Assembly (NCBI RefSeq): GCF_019703515.2
Contig: NC_059373.1
Span: 17,622,281-17,686,280 of the forward strand
Length of the DNA: 64,000 nucleotides
Source of the DNA: Myxocyprinus asiaticus
Taxonomy: Eukaryota > Chordata > Actinopteri > Cypriniformes > Catostomidae
Direction: 5' to 3'
Of this stretch, positions 1 to 40,892 are shown piece after piece. The translations under genes and the position numbers were made by a program. Below the pieces are notes generated by a model. The model was given only the letters and a program-made list of their open reading frames with translations. It was not told the DNA's origin and ran no database searches. The first letter of the stretch is position 1; every line of letters starts with the position of its first letter.

Positions 1-1085
1 CTAATATTTGTTTAGGACACTAGATAAGGTGGGCTAAGCATGGTATTTGTGACCTTTTGCATATCATACCCAAATTGATAGTTTCAGTTAAAAAGAAAAA
101 TGTCCATTAAGTTCAGTCAGGAAACTTTACATATTCAACATGCGCAAGCTGGTACTGTAGGTCCTCCCTGTGCAATCTCTTTAGCCAATCAGCTTGTTTA
201 CATAATAAGTTGATTGCTATAATATTGTTGAATGTTATAATACAATTCTTGAATGCTATAATATTAATAAAATAAAAACATTCCAAGAGGTGTCATGACT
301 GAATTATAGAACGGCTTGTTCCTGGATGGGGTGTCTCTTAAAAAGAAGGCAGAACAAACCTGAGTGTTTATGTCCTATGACAGTTTCAGTCAACTTCAAC
401 ACAACCAGCCATCTATGATGTTATGAATATAGATTTGGAAATCTTACAGAGACTGCATGATAATTTAAAGTTTAAAAGCCTTGTTATCCAAAAGGTACCC
501 TTGTTTTAGCTCTCACATGAAACAACAGCATCTCATGTAAAAAATAAATAAATAAATAACTTTGTTCAAGAATGAGTGTATCTCTGACTTTGTCAGTGTA
601 CTGATTTCTTTTTCCATCTCTTTCTTTTCCACACTTATTTTATGTCTTGACAGCATATCTATAACTCACTAAGAACATTCAAGTTTTTGTAGTGCTAGAT
701 CTCAGGCACAGTAGTTTGACCAGCATATTTATGATGGATTAGCCTGCTGGTGACGTCAACCTAGTGACTGATTTTTCCTCCAGAGACCAGTTGTTTGCCT
801 GTCAGTGGCAGGGTCATGTCTAATGTTCACACATTGGCCTTTGAGGCTTGGCTCTTCCCCCAATATTCTTTGACTATTTTTCAAAATTATATTTCTTTTT
901 CTCTCTTTCTGGACCTTAAATTGGTAGATATTAAGGATAAAGTGACTCTCTCCCTTAGGGGTGGGCGGTATGATTAAAATCTTATATCATGGTGTGACTC
1001 ATTGTGTCATGTCGATGGTATATGTCACAATGTAGATATATATTTGGCAGAAATTAAACCAAAAATGATTTATATTACTATTACA

Positions 1086-1114
1086 TAACCACATAGTAAT
1101 GCATTATATATATA

Positions 1115-1167
<53 letters not shown>

Positions 1168-1193
1168 CATATATATATGTATATATATATACA
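1086..1193. repeat. TA/GT microsatellite
   Basis: Simple repeat of TA, then GT, then TA units up to the left end of the Tc1 foldback. A matching TA tract (1809-1871) lies on its other side. Confidence 0.9.
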
Positions 1194-1801
1194 CACACCG
1201 ATCAGCTTTTGTTTTTGGCACCATTCTGAGTAAATTCTAGAGACTGTTGTGTGTGAAAATCCCAGGAAATCAGCAGTTACAGAAATACTCAAACCAGCCC
1301 GTCTGGCACTAACAATCATCCATGCGATTATCTAATCAGCCAATCGTGTGGCTGCAGTGCATAAAATCATGCAGATACGGGTCAGGAGCTTCAGTTAATG
1401 TTCACATCAACCATCAGAATGGGGAAAAAATTTGATCTCAGTGATTTGGACCGTGGCATGATTGTTGGTGCCAGATGGGCTGGTTTGAATATTTCTGTAA
1501 TCTCATGTTGATCTCCTGGGATTTTCATGCACAACAGTCTCTAGAATTTTCTTCCGAATGGTGCCAAAAACAAAAATCATCCAGTGAGTGGCAGTTCTGT
1601 GGACAGAAATGCCTTGTTGATGAGAGAGGTCAACGGAGAATAGACAAAGTCTATGGTAACTCAGATAACCCCTCTGTACAATCGTGGTGTGAAGAATAGC
1701 ATCTCAGAATGCTGTTCTGAGATGCGGGTTGGCGCTGTTTTGATGGCATGAGAGGGACCTACACAATATTAGGCAGGTGGTTTTAATGTTGTGGCTGATC
1801 G

Positions 1802-1808
<7 letters not shown>
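1194..1808. mobile_element. Tc1-like foldback remnant
   Basis: The ends are inverted: ACACCGATCAGC near 1196-1207 and GCTGATCGGTGT near 1794-1805. The right half (+ strand, from about 1418) encodes a decayed Tc1 transposase N-terminus (MGKKFDLSDLDRGMIVGARW, then an SEWCQKQK motif). The left half (- strand, about 1320-1205) carries a second, inverted copy of the same helix-turn-helix region (SVTADFLGFSHTTVSRIYSE). It is a dead foldback derivative inserted in a TA tract, fitting the TA target of the family. Confidence 0.8.

Positions 1809-1871
<63 letters not shown>
1803..1871. repeat. GT/TA microsatellite
   Basis: GTGTGTG followed by about 30 TA units, flanking the Tc1 foldback. Confidence 0.9.
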
Positions 1872-1873
<2 letters not shown>

Positions 1874-2186
1874 CAGTGTATTAAATACTTTACAAATGAA
1901 ATGTACTTTATCTCTTTTAAATATTTTCTTTTTTTTATTGGAACTTGATGGATGCAAACCTAAAGATAAGATTTGTCATAACAAATGAATGATAAGCAAA
2001 CACAGCTTCACATTATGTAAAACTTAAAACAGTAATTCATTATAAATATGATTGGATGTGCTGCAATTGAAGTTATCATATACACACGCATGTGACCATG
2101 CATTAGTTAAATTCTTTGTTAAGTATTAATATGTTCTATATTTAAGCAGTTCAAGTTGCACGGAAACTGGGAACTACCTACTATTA

Positions 2187-2919
2187 CACTGACCCCGTTA
2201 CTCCTGGTATTAAGATGCGTTTCAAGTGATCTGATCACATATGCTAAATACAGGTCTAAACTGGGTCTAAAAGGTTTTGTGATCAGATCACAAAAACCAC
2301 ATACAAATCTGGTATTAAACGCATGTGACCACATCACATATGAGGTGTAAATGCTAATCCGTCCAGAATACGTCTTAGACAGCAGTGAAGTGGCACCCCT
2401 CACCTGTCAATCTAGCATAAACTTTGCCAGTTACGAGTGGCATTAAAAGGAAATAACTGTACGATTGGAAATTTGAAAAAGCAGATACATACATAAGCAT
2501 GAGAACTTCATGGAACTTCATCAGCATGCAGGAACACAGATAAGAAGCTCCAACATCTAAAGCTCTTTTAATACAGGTAATCCACTAAAATAATGGATAA
2601 TTCTGCATGACATGTTTAAATTTGTGCTTAGATTAAATTTCAGCTACATCTGGGAGAAACAGTGCACAGTTTTATTCATGCCTTCTTTGTCTTTTCTGAC
2701 TTTGTTGTGCTTTAAAGTCATGCAGCAACACACTGACATAGTGATTAATGTACAGCATGTCGTCATGAAATAGAGACACTTCCCTTGAAATCCAAACACA
2801 AATGGTCACTGGAGATGCATTTAAACAGCCAGGTGTAAACAGCGATTTGTCTCGCCTGACCACATGTGATCGGATCACCAGAGATGCATCTTAATACCAG
2901 GTGTAAATGGGGTCACTGT
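2187..2919. mobile_element. MITE with inverted ends (copy 1)
   Basis: The left end (CACTGACCCCGTTACTCCTGGTATTAAGATGC, 2187-2218) is the imperfect reverse complement of the right end (2888-2919). Internal blocks such as GTGATCTGATCACA recur in inverted form. No coding capacity. A related copy lies at 27146-27495. Confidence 0.75.
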
Positions 2920-3102
2920 GTTTGCACTGGGACATCACAATATGTCACAACTAAATCGCTCCCACGATAATCAACAAATCTGTCTATACTGGAAGCTTCC
3001 ATCTGCGACAGTTTGCAAAGTAGGCTATTGTTTTCTGCAGCAGATTTACAGCTGTAGAAACTGTACAGCAGGATCTAGCACTACCACTCCTTTTTATGAT
3101 GA

Positions 3103-31481
<28,379 letters not shown>

Positions 31482-31913
31482 TTAGTTGTCCACCTGACGC
31501 AAGAACATGGATTTTTGTTTATAGGTAAAGCGTTTTTGCTTTGTTTTGTTTTTTAAATCAAGGTGGATACAGTCACATTCTAGTCATGGATGGATTCATC
31601 TGACTCGCAGAGGATGACTAGCACAAGCACTGTTGCCCTTTCTCTGATATATAAAGCACACTCTTCAGGAACCATGTGATCATGTGCGTCCAAGGGGACA
31701 TATGGAATTCTATACGCATTGTCATGGGGGATTTTTTTGAAGACTCGCTCTTAAAAATTCTTCATGTCGGAGAGCATGAAGAGATTCTTCTGCTACCTTA
31801 ATCACACTCTGTGAGTGCTTCTTCACAGTTGACTGGGTATTTTTTTAGGGTAGAGGGATCTGTACATCTACTTGCATATATGAGGAGCATTCGCCACATA
31901 CATTTTTGTGCTA

Positions 31914-32153
31914 TACACTACCGGTCAAAAGTTTTGAAACACTTATTCTTTATTATAATTTATTTTTTCTTTTTTTTACATTTTAGAATAATAGTAAAGT
32001 CATCAAAACTATGGAATAACATAAATGGAACTATGGGAATTATGTTGTTTGACATTTTTATGACATTTAAGCATACACCTTCAGATCAAAAGATTTTTAA
32101 GATCATGAGAAACATTTCAGTCAAGTATTTCAAAACTTTTGAATGGTAGTGTA
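31914..32153. mobile_element. Tc1-type MITE in csmd3 3' UTR
   Basis: The inverted ends are TACACTACCGGTCAAAAGTT and ACTTTTGAATGGTAGTGTA, flanking about 190 bases of AT-rich non-coding sequence. If the 3' UTR call is right, it would be transcribed. Confidence 0.8.
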
Positions 32154-32319
32154 TATTACCACATGGGAGAGGCCAAGAGAGAAAGATTCTATCAAGAGTT
32201 TATACGGAATTTAAGACTTGATCTTCACATTGACCAATGCAAATTATTCCTCTGACCATTTTTTACGATACTTGATGTTTTATTTTGCAGTTCTTTCATA
32301 GCCATATCTTTTAAGGGAC

Positions 32320-32575
32320 AGTTCACACAAAAACAGAAAATTTTGTCATTATTTACTCACCTTCATGTTGTTCCATACCGAGGCAGAGCTTCAGTCACCA
32401 TTCACTTTCACTGAATAGAAAAAGAGATGCAATGAAAGTGAATGGTGATTGAGTCTAACATTCTGCCTCTCCATTTGTGTTCCACAGAAGAAAGAAATTC
32501 TTGTGTTTTGAACATCATGATGATGAGCAAATAATGACAGAATTTTAATTTTTGGGTGAACTATCACTTTAAGAT
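32320..32575. mobile_element. short foldback MITE in csmd3 3' UTR
   Basis: The ends are GGGACAGTTCACACAAAAAC and TTTTTGGGTGAACTATCACT, with inner inverted blocks ATTTTGTCATTATTTACTCA and GCAAATAATGACAGAATTTT. The centre is a second inverted repeat around CATTCACTTTCA. Confidence 0.75.
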
Positions 32576-35555
32576 CATCTCTGTGATTGGACATTGAGGC
32601 ATTCTATGATGTGTGATGTGTTTGGTTAAATTGAGAGAGAAATTGTGTGTTTAAAGTGATTCATAATGGAATAGTGGTTTGTTGTTTCCTCCTGAGAAAT
32701 GTTTAAAATAATTGCTATAGTTCTTTGATATGAAGTATGTATGTCTCTCTGCTGATAAGCACCCATCTTCAGTACGGGCTATAGGACACATGTCAGCATT
32801 TTAACCTGAAGCTTGCAGATTATTTTTATACTGAAGGTATTTATTTTTATTTTATTTTATTTTTTTAAAGTGTCATTAACTGTAGCTTCATCTGTGTTTG
32901 GCAGACAAATTTGATATGATAATTTGGTCATTACAGCAACTTTCCATTCTTATTAGTACTATTATTTTACAAAATTTGTACAAAATGAAATGCACTTGAC
33001 ATATATACAGTATACTTTTATATAAACCTCAGATTACATAACATCAGACAAATGCATGTTTCTCAACTAAAGTATATTGATATATGGTGGCAACAATATG
33101 ATTTTATCTATTGTGTGAACAGATGGGCCATGAAGCACTTTTCCAATTATGTCTGACCTTGTTGTGATACACAATATACATTAAATACATCCATAATAAT
33201 GAGTAACAAAAGTGAGTGATAATGCATTCAACCTTAGATATTAAGTTAGGGCCTAAACAGTGTGTTTGGTTAAACAAAAATCACTCACAAAAGAATACTA
33301 CATTGTAGGTATATCACATTGACAAAAAAATGAAAAAATGTGTGTTATGCAGTGCATCTTTGCAACATTTCACACCTCAGTAATTGAAATTTCAATCACT
33401 TTATGACATCATAATTAGCAGGGTCAGTATTGGTCATGTGCTTCCAGGCCTCCAAGCTGTGAGATTCATTCCAGTGCCTTCTAAAGTACTCACCACAATA
33501 TTTTCCTAAGCAGGTCATATGAAAGGATATTGAAAATGATAACAGTATATGTCAGAAGAATGAGTGCAGAGCTGTTGTGCATCGGCATGAGTGAAAGCTG
33601 TAGACTTCAGGCGACTATGCTGGCATCACTGTCTAGGAGTTCCAAAATCAAACAAATCAACCTGTGATATTTTCTGCAGTCAACATCAGCCATAAGGAGT
33701 TGCTGTCTTGTACGCCATTGACATTATTGTATCTTGTTTTATTTTAATTTTTTTATGCTAAAGGTATTATTATTTATTTTGTCTACTACATGGCAGATTT
33801 TTAAACAGTGCCTACCAAAAACCATGTGACCCAGGTCTGCTGCTTCCTTAATTTCTCTACTCCTTCCTCACGTCTGCCATAGGTTTTTTTTTATTATTAT
33901 TTCTTCCTGAAAAAAACAAAACGTGCAGTTCAAAATCTCTGTTTTTACCTAATGCCACAGTCCAGGAAATTCCTTCACCAAAAAAAGTTCCTTCACCAGT
34001 CTAAATTGCCAACAACCGCTTTTGCTATAAGTGACTGCAATAAAAGAAAACACACATTTATGATATAAGATGAACACTTTTTGATCGAGCAAATTAATAT
34101 TTGCAGTACAGCTGGTTACCCCTCCCATGTTAATGCATTCAAAAGAGATAGAAAAAAGAAAGTAAAATATAATAAATCACAAAAAAAAAAAAAAAATGTT
34201 TTGTAAAGAAATATATTTTTATCAAGAAATTATTTGTAAAATGTATGAAACTAATATGTAAATTTTCAATGCAATGTAAGATTAAAAAGGCTAAATCCTT
34301 TTGTAATGAGAGCTCCTGTTCTTTCTTTATGTTCTTACTTATAGTTTTGTTGCCAATGGTGTCCTCAATTCAATTAGGGGTTCATAGAGTATTTACCTCT
34401 GGTTCCTGATTAATTATGAAAGTTGTATGTTTCAAAGATGTGTCAAATATCAACAGTATATATCATCTTCTGAAACACTTGCCCACTTAAACAAGTTTTC
34501 TAGTTATTTTATGAACAGAGGAAAATCCTTAATGCTTAAGTCATTCTTCAACTGTATTTCTCAAAAATGTTAAAAAGCACATTTAAATGTATATTTTCAA
34601 ACATGTGTGTTCCCTAATATTATTCAAGTAATCCACCGGATCAAGCTTAAGAGCTCAGTGTGAGCAGTGCTCTGCACACAACATGACTGATTAAAATTTC
34701 GCAATTAAACATTCCTGTTTACCCCCTGCCCAAATGTCACATTTGTTGGCTAGACACATTTGTGTTGCTATGAAACCACCTGATTGACACCTTCTATCAC
34801 AATTTGATGCATTGATTTGAGGAGAAAGAAGCCCCAGAAATCCCTGTAGGGTGGATTAATCTCATTTCCCCTTTGACACTGTCTTAAACTGCAGTAGCAG
34901 TCTGCAAAGTAATAAACTGTCTCCATGGTTCCACCCATGACAGCTGGGATTGATACATCCATCAAGTGACAGTGTTCATGTATGTCTTGGTGAGTGTTGC
35001 ATTGAGATCAGCCTCATACAATTCAGGCTATACACAGAAGCAGAGCTCCAAGGGAGAAGATACTTCAAGCCATCTTTTAGAAAACTTAGTTAGAGTTCTG
35101 TATCTAGAGAAAGCATCTTTGCTTCATGGGAGGCACTCAATTTCAGAAACTCTGATCACTTAGAAATGTAGATTAAATTTGCTGTCAAATCCAGGGTGTC
35201 AAGGTTCAGCTTGTTAGCATAAGCAGTTAGCCCCTGCTGACTGATGCCCTCACTGCACTATTCTGCATGCAGATTGTGTCTTCATTGACTGGCATTCAAA
35301 AATAGCCATTTATTCTGACTAAACTTTTTATTATATCAATGACTGATGTTTTATTTTATTTATTTATTTATTTAAGCCTGAAATTGATTTTGTTTCTTCC
35401 TGTCTGCTGCCTTTGACGTCATAGCTCATGCCTTAGCCAGTTACTAGCCCATTGCTAGTGAAGGGCTGTGCATGTTCTTGTGGCACAATCAACCAATCAG
35501 GTTATAGTCATGACATTTTCTTGCAGCTCCAGAGTGGTTAGTCACATGGCATTTA

Positions 35556-36045
35556 TGACTCAGGGTAGGGTTCCAGCAAAAATCCACAGCCTAACCTGGA
35601 ATGCCGATACAATCACTGTTAATACTAGCCTTGATCTGTGAGTTACTTGATCAATATGATTAATAATACTTACATTCTCTAGTTTTAATGGAGCCTACAT
35701 TCAAATCCTGAACCACATTTTCAATGTGAATAAAAGGAGCATGTCACTGTCATAGAAATATGCCAGACATTCAACAAGGACACAGTTAAAGCACAAAAGA
35801 ACATAAGTCCATATTTCTATTCTTCTAATTCTTTGCATACAGTCCATTTACACTAACAACTTTTTATGGTGCAAATGGTGCTTGAGGGAATGGACTATAT
35901 AGGACGCAGACAGTGCAATAACCGGAGAATCCAATAACTCAATCCACCCCATGCTTTCATGAAAATACCAAAACTTCATGGCCATGCCCTTTGACTTTGT
36001 ACATAAGACTTTAAAGCATAGCGCCCTTAAAATAGGCCCATGAAA
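35556..36045 (-). repeat. dispersed repeat, inverted relative of 63166-63690
   Basis: Reading the - strand gives, in order, AAATCAAAGGGCATGGCCAT, TTTTGGTATTTTCATG, ATTGCACT.TCTGC.TCC, a CTATGACAGTGACATG block and GGCTAGTATTAACAGTGATT, all of which recur on the + strand at 63166-63690. Non-coding transposon relic of unknown class. Confidence 0.7.
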
Positions 36046-36112
36046 TATAATAGTGTATTTAAATATATAAATAAATATTCGTATATAAGACTGTAGCTAA
36101 ATTTAATAAATG

Positions 36113-36147
36113 CTGTGTGTGCGTGTGTGTATATATATATATATATT
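36113..36147. repeat. GT/TA microsatellite
   Basis: TGTGTGTGCGTGTGTG followed by TA units, immediately before a hAT-like terminus. Confidence 0.85.
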
Positions 36148-36150
36148 ATA

Positions 36151-36250
36151 CAGGGCCATTTCTAGGCACAGGCGAACTAGGCGGTCGCCTAGGGTGGCAC
36201 CTGCTGGGGGGGAGCCAAAGAGGAGGCCGCCACCATACACCCCAAACATC
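36151..36250. mobile_element. hAT-type terminal fragment
   Basis: It begins CAGGGCCATTTCTAGGCACA then GGCGAACTAGGCGGTCGCCT, the form of a common fish hAT terminal repeat. No matching inverted end was found downstream, so it looks truncated. Confidence 0.5.
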
Positions 36251-36863
36251 TCCCTCACCCCCAACCCATAAGATGAATGGGATTGCTAACAATTGAATCA
36301 CTCCAGACCTCCTTGCTTAAATCATTGAGGTACTGTAAAAAAGAAAAGATATTCTAAACTTAAATTGCATTTTTTTAACCAAATAATAGGTCTTAATAGC
36401 ATGGGGAAAAAAAGTGTCTTAAATGTTCCTTTTGTGTCTGTCTGATAAACTGAGTTTACATCACGGATCTGAAAGTTACTCCTTTGTATGTGCTAATTCA
36501 GAAAATTGTTACTAAATTGTCTTATTTCCTGTGTGCAAATTCACTCCTTTGTTAGTGCCACAGTCTTTTCTGTGCCTTTTTGATGTGCATTTGCAGCTCT
36601 CTGTGAGCTTTAAACAAATAGTAAGATATAACAACGAGTGACATAGTCTTATGAATATCGCACATTGTAGAAAAAACACATGAATAAAGTTAAGATTATA
36701 GAATATTGATTTTCCTCCCAGCTGTCTGAAAAGAGCTGAAAGAGAAAAGATGAAATAAACTGACAAAGTGCTCTGTTCTTACAAGTGTGCTTTCCTGACA
36801 CAAGACAGACTCTGTGATACTGAAACTTACAATGCGATGAATTTAAGGCCAATTCTAGTTAGT

Positions 36864-36944
36864 AAAAACACGCATCAAAGTCGGCACACTGTTGCTCCCG
36901 AAATTGCTTAGGAGCAACAGTGTGCCAACTTTGATGCATGTTTT
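36864..36944. repeat. near-perfect hairpin, 35-base arms
   Basis: The arm 36864-36898 (centre CATCAAAGTCGGCACACTGT) pairs with 36911-36944 (centre ACAGTGTGCCAACTTTGATG), with only two to three mismatches around a 12-base loop. It is not part of any element I can name. Confidence 0.75.
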
Positions 36945-38334
36945 ATTGATAGGCTACATATGTTTTTGGTCATGCTCCTGGATTCAAACAATTGTTTGGA
37001 GGTGTGTGTTTTTTACAATTTTCAATTCAAAATACTATTCTAAAGGTTTTCCCAAATTAAGGGGTTTGTTGCTGTAGCAAATCCTTTTTTTTTTTTTTTT
37101 TTTTTATTTTATGGGGAAAAATGATTTGCTAATACTTAAGGGCACTTAAGGCACACTAAATATATATACATTTCATTCCATTAGATAAAATTTATCAAAC
37201 CAAGTAGAATTTATTTTAAAGAAAGATAGCGCGAGCACTTTTTTCACTGAAAACATTTCATTAAAAAAAGTTTGTAGGTTTTATATTATAAAACAAAATA
37301 TTTTCAAACTGATGTTCAACTGGTACAAATACATGTTTGGACAATTTCTTGTTGTCAAACGTTAGTGGAACTTGTCCATATTTAATGTGATGAACTACCT
37401 GTTGTTATTCTGCTAGGACAATTGTGTGACCTTAAGAAGAATTGACTTCATCCACTAAAAATCACCTTGAGACCAACTAGTTAAAGTGATAATAAATATG
37501 GATAAGGAAAGTGAAGTTAGTTCTGAGAAAGGCTCTAACATCATTTGTTTGGCAATACTTGGTTTAGTATTTTTAAGTGTGTCAGTATACTTTTCAGGAC
37601 CACTGACAATCAGAATCATATTTGTGTCCACATGTAGAGGTTATATGTTGTTTAAGGTTTGGTATAAGCTTCTAAATGCTTCATCTCCGGCCTAACAGAA
37701 AGACACTTCGGACTATGAAGATGTAGCTCTATAATCCTGTAGTCTAAAGCTTACATTTCTATGTCACAGTAGAACTGAGGTTCATGTCCAGCCTTTCATC
37801 TTACTGCTGCCATGTTTAATAACGTAGGAGCTTCAAGCGGATATATCTCTTTGAGACGAATCAGCAATTTTCTCTTTCTACATCATTTCACGCCAATGGT
37901 AAGATCAAGGTTCCCAGTAAAAGTTTTGCTTTTCCACGGTAAGCTAGGAGATGACACCACAGCGTTTTGTAGTGCTCCTAGCGTAGTACTTTTAAGTTGG
38001 ATGCTGAAAGAATATCACAGTCACTGCAGGTGAAAGAGAGCTTGGGATATTTATACTGTATTTACTTTTTACCTTCAATCACATATTTCAATCATCCTTT
38101 CTATTACATATTGGAGATCTGATTGTATTGCAGTTCAGATTGTGCTGTGTGGCCAAAAATGTGATATACAGTATTTAGATACAAGTGTCAACTTACAGTT
38201 TTTTTTAATTATTGTTATTATTTACTCACCACCCCATGGTGAAGATTTGGTTTGAACTTTGGGGTTGAGTGGTTCGGTTAATATCTGGGCATGTTTCCCT
38301 GTGATCACTAGAAAATAGACCAGTATAATAGAAA

Positions 38335-38522
38335 TGTTATGATTCTCTGTTGTTTGCCCTGTGTTTAGCCTCTGTCATCTGTTTTTTGCTGGACTACATT
38401 TCCCATGATTCCCTGCCTGATCGCTTCCAGCTGTTCCCTATTGTTTTCAACTGTGTTTCATTTGCCTAATTATCCCTTGTGTATATATTGCCCTAATGTC
38501 TGTTCCCCTTTGTCGCCTGTCC
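38335..38522 (+). mobile_element. partial LTR (5' part)
   Basis: It starts TGTTATGATTC and has CTACATTTCCCATGATTCC and GCCTAATTATCCCTTGTG, the same order of motifs as the solo LTR at 55579-56067 read on its - strand (CATTTCCCATAATCCC, then CAATAATTACCTG). It runs without a break into the minisatellite. A CA-ended 3' terminus is not visible. Confidence 0.5.
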
Positions 38523-39665
38523 TTGGTCTTATGGTTGTCTGCCTAATCTGCTCTGGTCTTCTGGGTCTCCTGGCCATCTGCCTGTTCTGCTCTGGTCTTC
38601 TGGGCCTCCTGATCGTCCGCCTGATCTGCTCTAGTATCCCTGGTCTCATGGCCGTCCGCCTGATCTGCTCTGGTCTTCTGGACCTCTTGGCTGTCTGCCT
38701 GATCTGCTCTAATCTGCTCTGGTCTCCTGGGTCTCCTGGTCATCCGCCCTGATCTGCTCTGGTCTCCCTGGTCTTCTGACCGTCCGCCTGATCTGCTATG
38801 GTTTTCTGGGTTTCCTGACCGTCCACCTGATCTGCTCTGGTCTTCTGGGTCTCCTGACCATCTGCTTGATCTGCTCTGGTCTTCTGGGTCTCCAGATCGT
38901 CCGCCTGACCTGCTTTGGTATCCCTGGTCTCATGGCCGTCCACTTGATCTGCTCTGGCTCCCTTGGTCTCCTGGCCATCTGCCTGATCTGTTCTGGTTTC
39001 CGTGGTTCCCTGGTTGTCCGCCTGATCTGCTATGATCTTCTGGGATTCCTGACCATCCGCCTGATCTGCTCTGGTCTTCTGGGTCTCCTGACCGTCTGCT
39101 TGATCTGCTCTGGTCTTCTGGGTCTCCAGATCATCCGCCTGATCTGCTCTGGTATCCCTGGTCTCATGGCCATCCACTTGATCTGCTCTGGCTCCCTTGG
39201 TCTCCTGGCCATCTGCCTGATCTGTTCTGGTTTCTGTGGTTCCCTGGTTGTCCGCCTGATCTGCTATGGTCTTCTGGGATTCCTGACCGTCCGCCTGATC
39301 TGCTCTGGTCTTCTGGGTCTCCTGACCGTCTGCTTGATCTGCTCTAGTCTTCTGGGTCTCCAGATCATCCGCCTGATCTGCTCTGGTATCCCTGGTCTCA
39401 TGGCTGTCCACTTGATCTGTTCTGGCTCCCTTGGTCTCCTGGCCATCTGCCTGATCTGTTCTGGTTCCCTTGGTCCCCTGGTCGTCTGTCTGATCTGCCC
39501 TGGTTCCGTTGGTCCTCTGGTCATCTGTCTGGTCTGCCCTGGTTCCGTTGGTCCCCTGGTCATCTGTCTGATCTGCCATGGTTTCCTTGGTCCCATGGTT
39601 GTCCACCTGATCTGCCCTGGATTCCTTGGTCCCCTGGTCATTTGCCTGGTCTGCCCTGGTTTCCA
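38523..39665. repeat. 39-bp minisatellite with 234-bp higher-order repeat
   Basis: About 29 copies of a 39-base unit, for example CTGATCTGCTCTGGTCTTCT then GGGTCTCCTGGCCATCTGC. The segment starting CTTGATCTGCTCT recurs at 38865, 39099 and 39333, exactly 234 bases apart (6 x 39), so the array grew by duplication of hexamers. Because 39 is a multiple of three, several frames stay open on both strands: a 288-residue frame on - (13-residue unit ADQADGQETQKTR) and a 275-residue frame on +. I treat these as by-products, not genes. Confidence 0.9.
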
Positions 39666-40067
39666 GCTCTGTAGGACCATTCTATGCAAGTGAATGGTGA
39701 TCAGACATTTGTAGCTCCAAATATTACATATAGCCTAGGAAACATAGAAGTAATCCATAATACTTCAATGGTTAAATCCATATCTTCAGAAGCAATATGA
39801 TGAGAAATAGTATATTTAATATTTAAGTCCTTTTTTAACTAAATCTCCACTTTCACTTTAACATCTGAAAGTCACATGTGGTGCCTGTTTAGTTTCACAT
39901 TCACATCTGAAAGTGAATGTGAAAGTGGAGATTTAGAGTAAAAAAAATATACTTAAATATTGTTCTGTTTCTCGTCCACACCTATCATATTGCTTCTGAA
40001 GATATGGATTTAACCACTGGAGTCTTATGGATTATTTCTATGATTCCTTTATGTGTTTTGAAGCTAC
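39666..40067. mobile_element. palindromic MITE fragment, target of solo LTR copy 2
   Basis: Blocks AGCTCTGTAGGACCATTCTA, GTTAAATCCATATCTTCAGA and CACACCTATCATATTGCTTC match the palindromic MITE family. A private inner palindrome (CTCCACTTTCACTTTAACAT against GTGAAAGTGGAG) sits at its centre. The solo LTR interrupts it at 40068. Confidence 0.6.
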
Positions 40068-40854
40068 TGTAGGGCTTTACTGGTTGTTTAGATCAGTGTT
40101 ACTATCAGAAATAATTAATAATTATTTCTGTAGTTATTAATTAATATTTAAATTAATTGGATCTAACTCATTAAAACCTCATATGGGTCTCCAGTAAATG
40201 TAGTGTGCTACGTTTAGGAGCAAGTTTGGTTATTAGCAATAATAATTATCAAAGATAATTATTAATTATTAAAATCAATAGAACATTGATGAGAATCAAT
40301 GTTAGCTTTTTTTAATCCTTTAAATCAACAATTATCAAAGTTAATTGTTAACATCGATGAAACATTAATTAAAATTAACACTAGCTTACTGATCATTCAA
40401 ATTCAACAATCATCAAAGATAATTATCAATTATCAAAAATCAATAGAATATTAATAAGGATTAACATTGACGGGGCACCACCCTGAAATCAGGAACTAAT
40501 AACCGAATTGTAAAACAGTCTCAATATTAGATTGTTTTTTTAGGAAAATCGACATCCAAAGAATATCGATTTTCGGGGAAAAAAACAATGAATGAAGGTT
40601 TGAATCCGAGCACTGACATCCCGTCAGCATGACACAGGCGTATGCAAAACAAACCAAAACACTTCTCTTTGTAATATAAACAAAGTTTATTTATGCAGTA
40701 ATATCAATTAATAATTAATACAATGCAGTCAATAAACTTCCGATTTACAACTACAAACTAAACAGTGATATGATTAGATATGGAAATCAAAATAATCCTA
40801 TAACACATAAGGTATGTGTGTGTGACAGTGTGTGTGTGTGTGTGTGTGTGATTA

Positions 40855-40892
<38 letters not shown>

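Larger units (their letters stand above)
31482..34330 (+). other. probable csmd3 3' UTR (end uncertain)
   Basis: AT-rich non-coding sequence follows the stop codon. It contains two MITEs (31914-32153 and about 32320-32575). Possible AATAAA-type polyadenylation signals lie near 34038 and 34171, but none is proven, so the 3' boundary is a guess. No other gene is visible here. Confidence 0.4.
34331..38334. other. intergenic region between csmd3 and rad21, proximal part
   Basis: No gene is supported. It contains an inverted copy of a repeat (35556-36045), a microsatellite (36113-36147), a hAT end at 36151, a 35-base hairpin (36864-36944) and a poly(T) at 37087-37107. Confidence 0.6.

Noticed and set aside
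1791..1988. Frames with long Tyr-Ile runs (also the - strand frame 1769-1957)
   Set aside because: Simple translation of TA microsatellites.
38740..39606. Open frame of 288 residues on the - strand (and 275 on +) with a regular 13-residue repeat
   Set aside because: The 39-base unit is divisible by three and lacks stops in several frames, so frames stay open on both strands automatically. There is no flanking start context, splice signal or family match.
38523..39665. CRISPR-like array
   Set aside because: The units are contiguous without unique spacers, in a vertebrate genome; it is a minisatellite.
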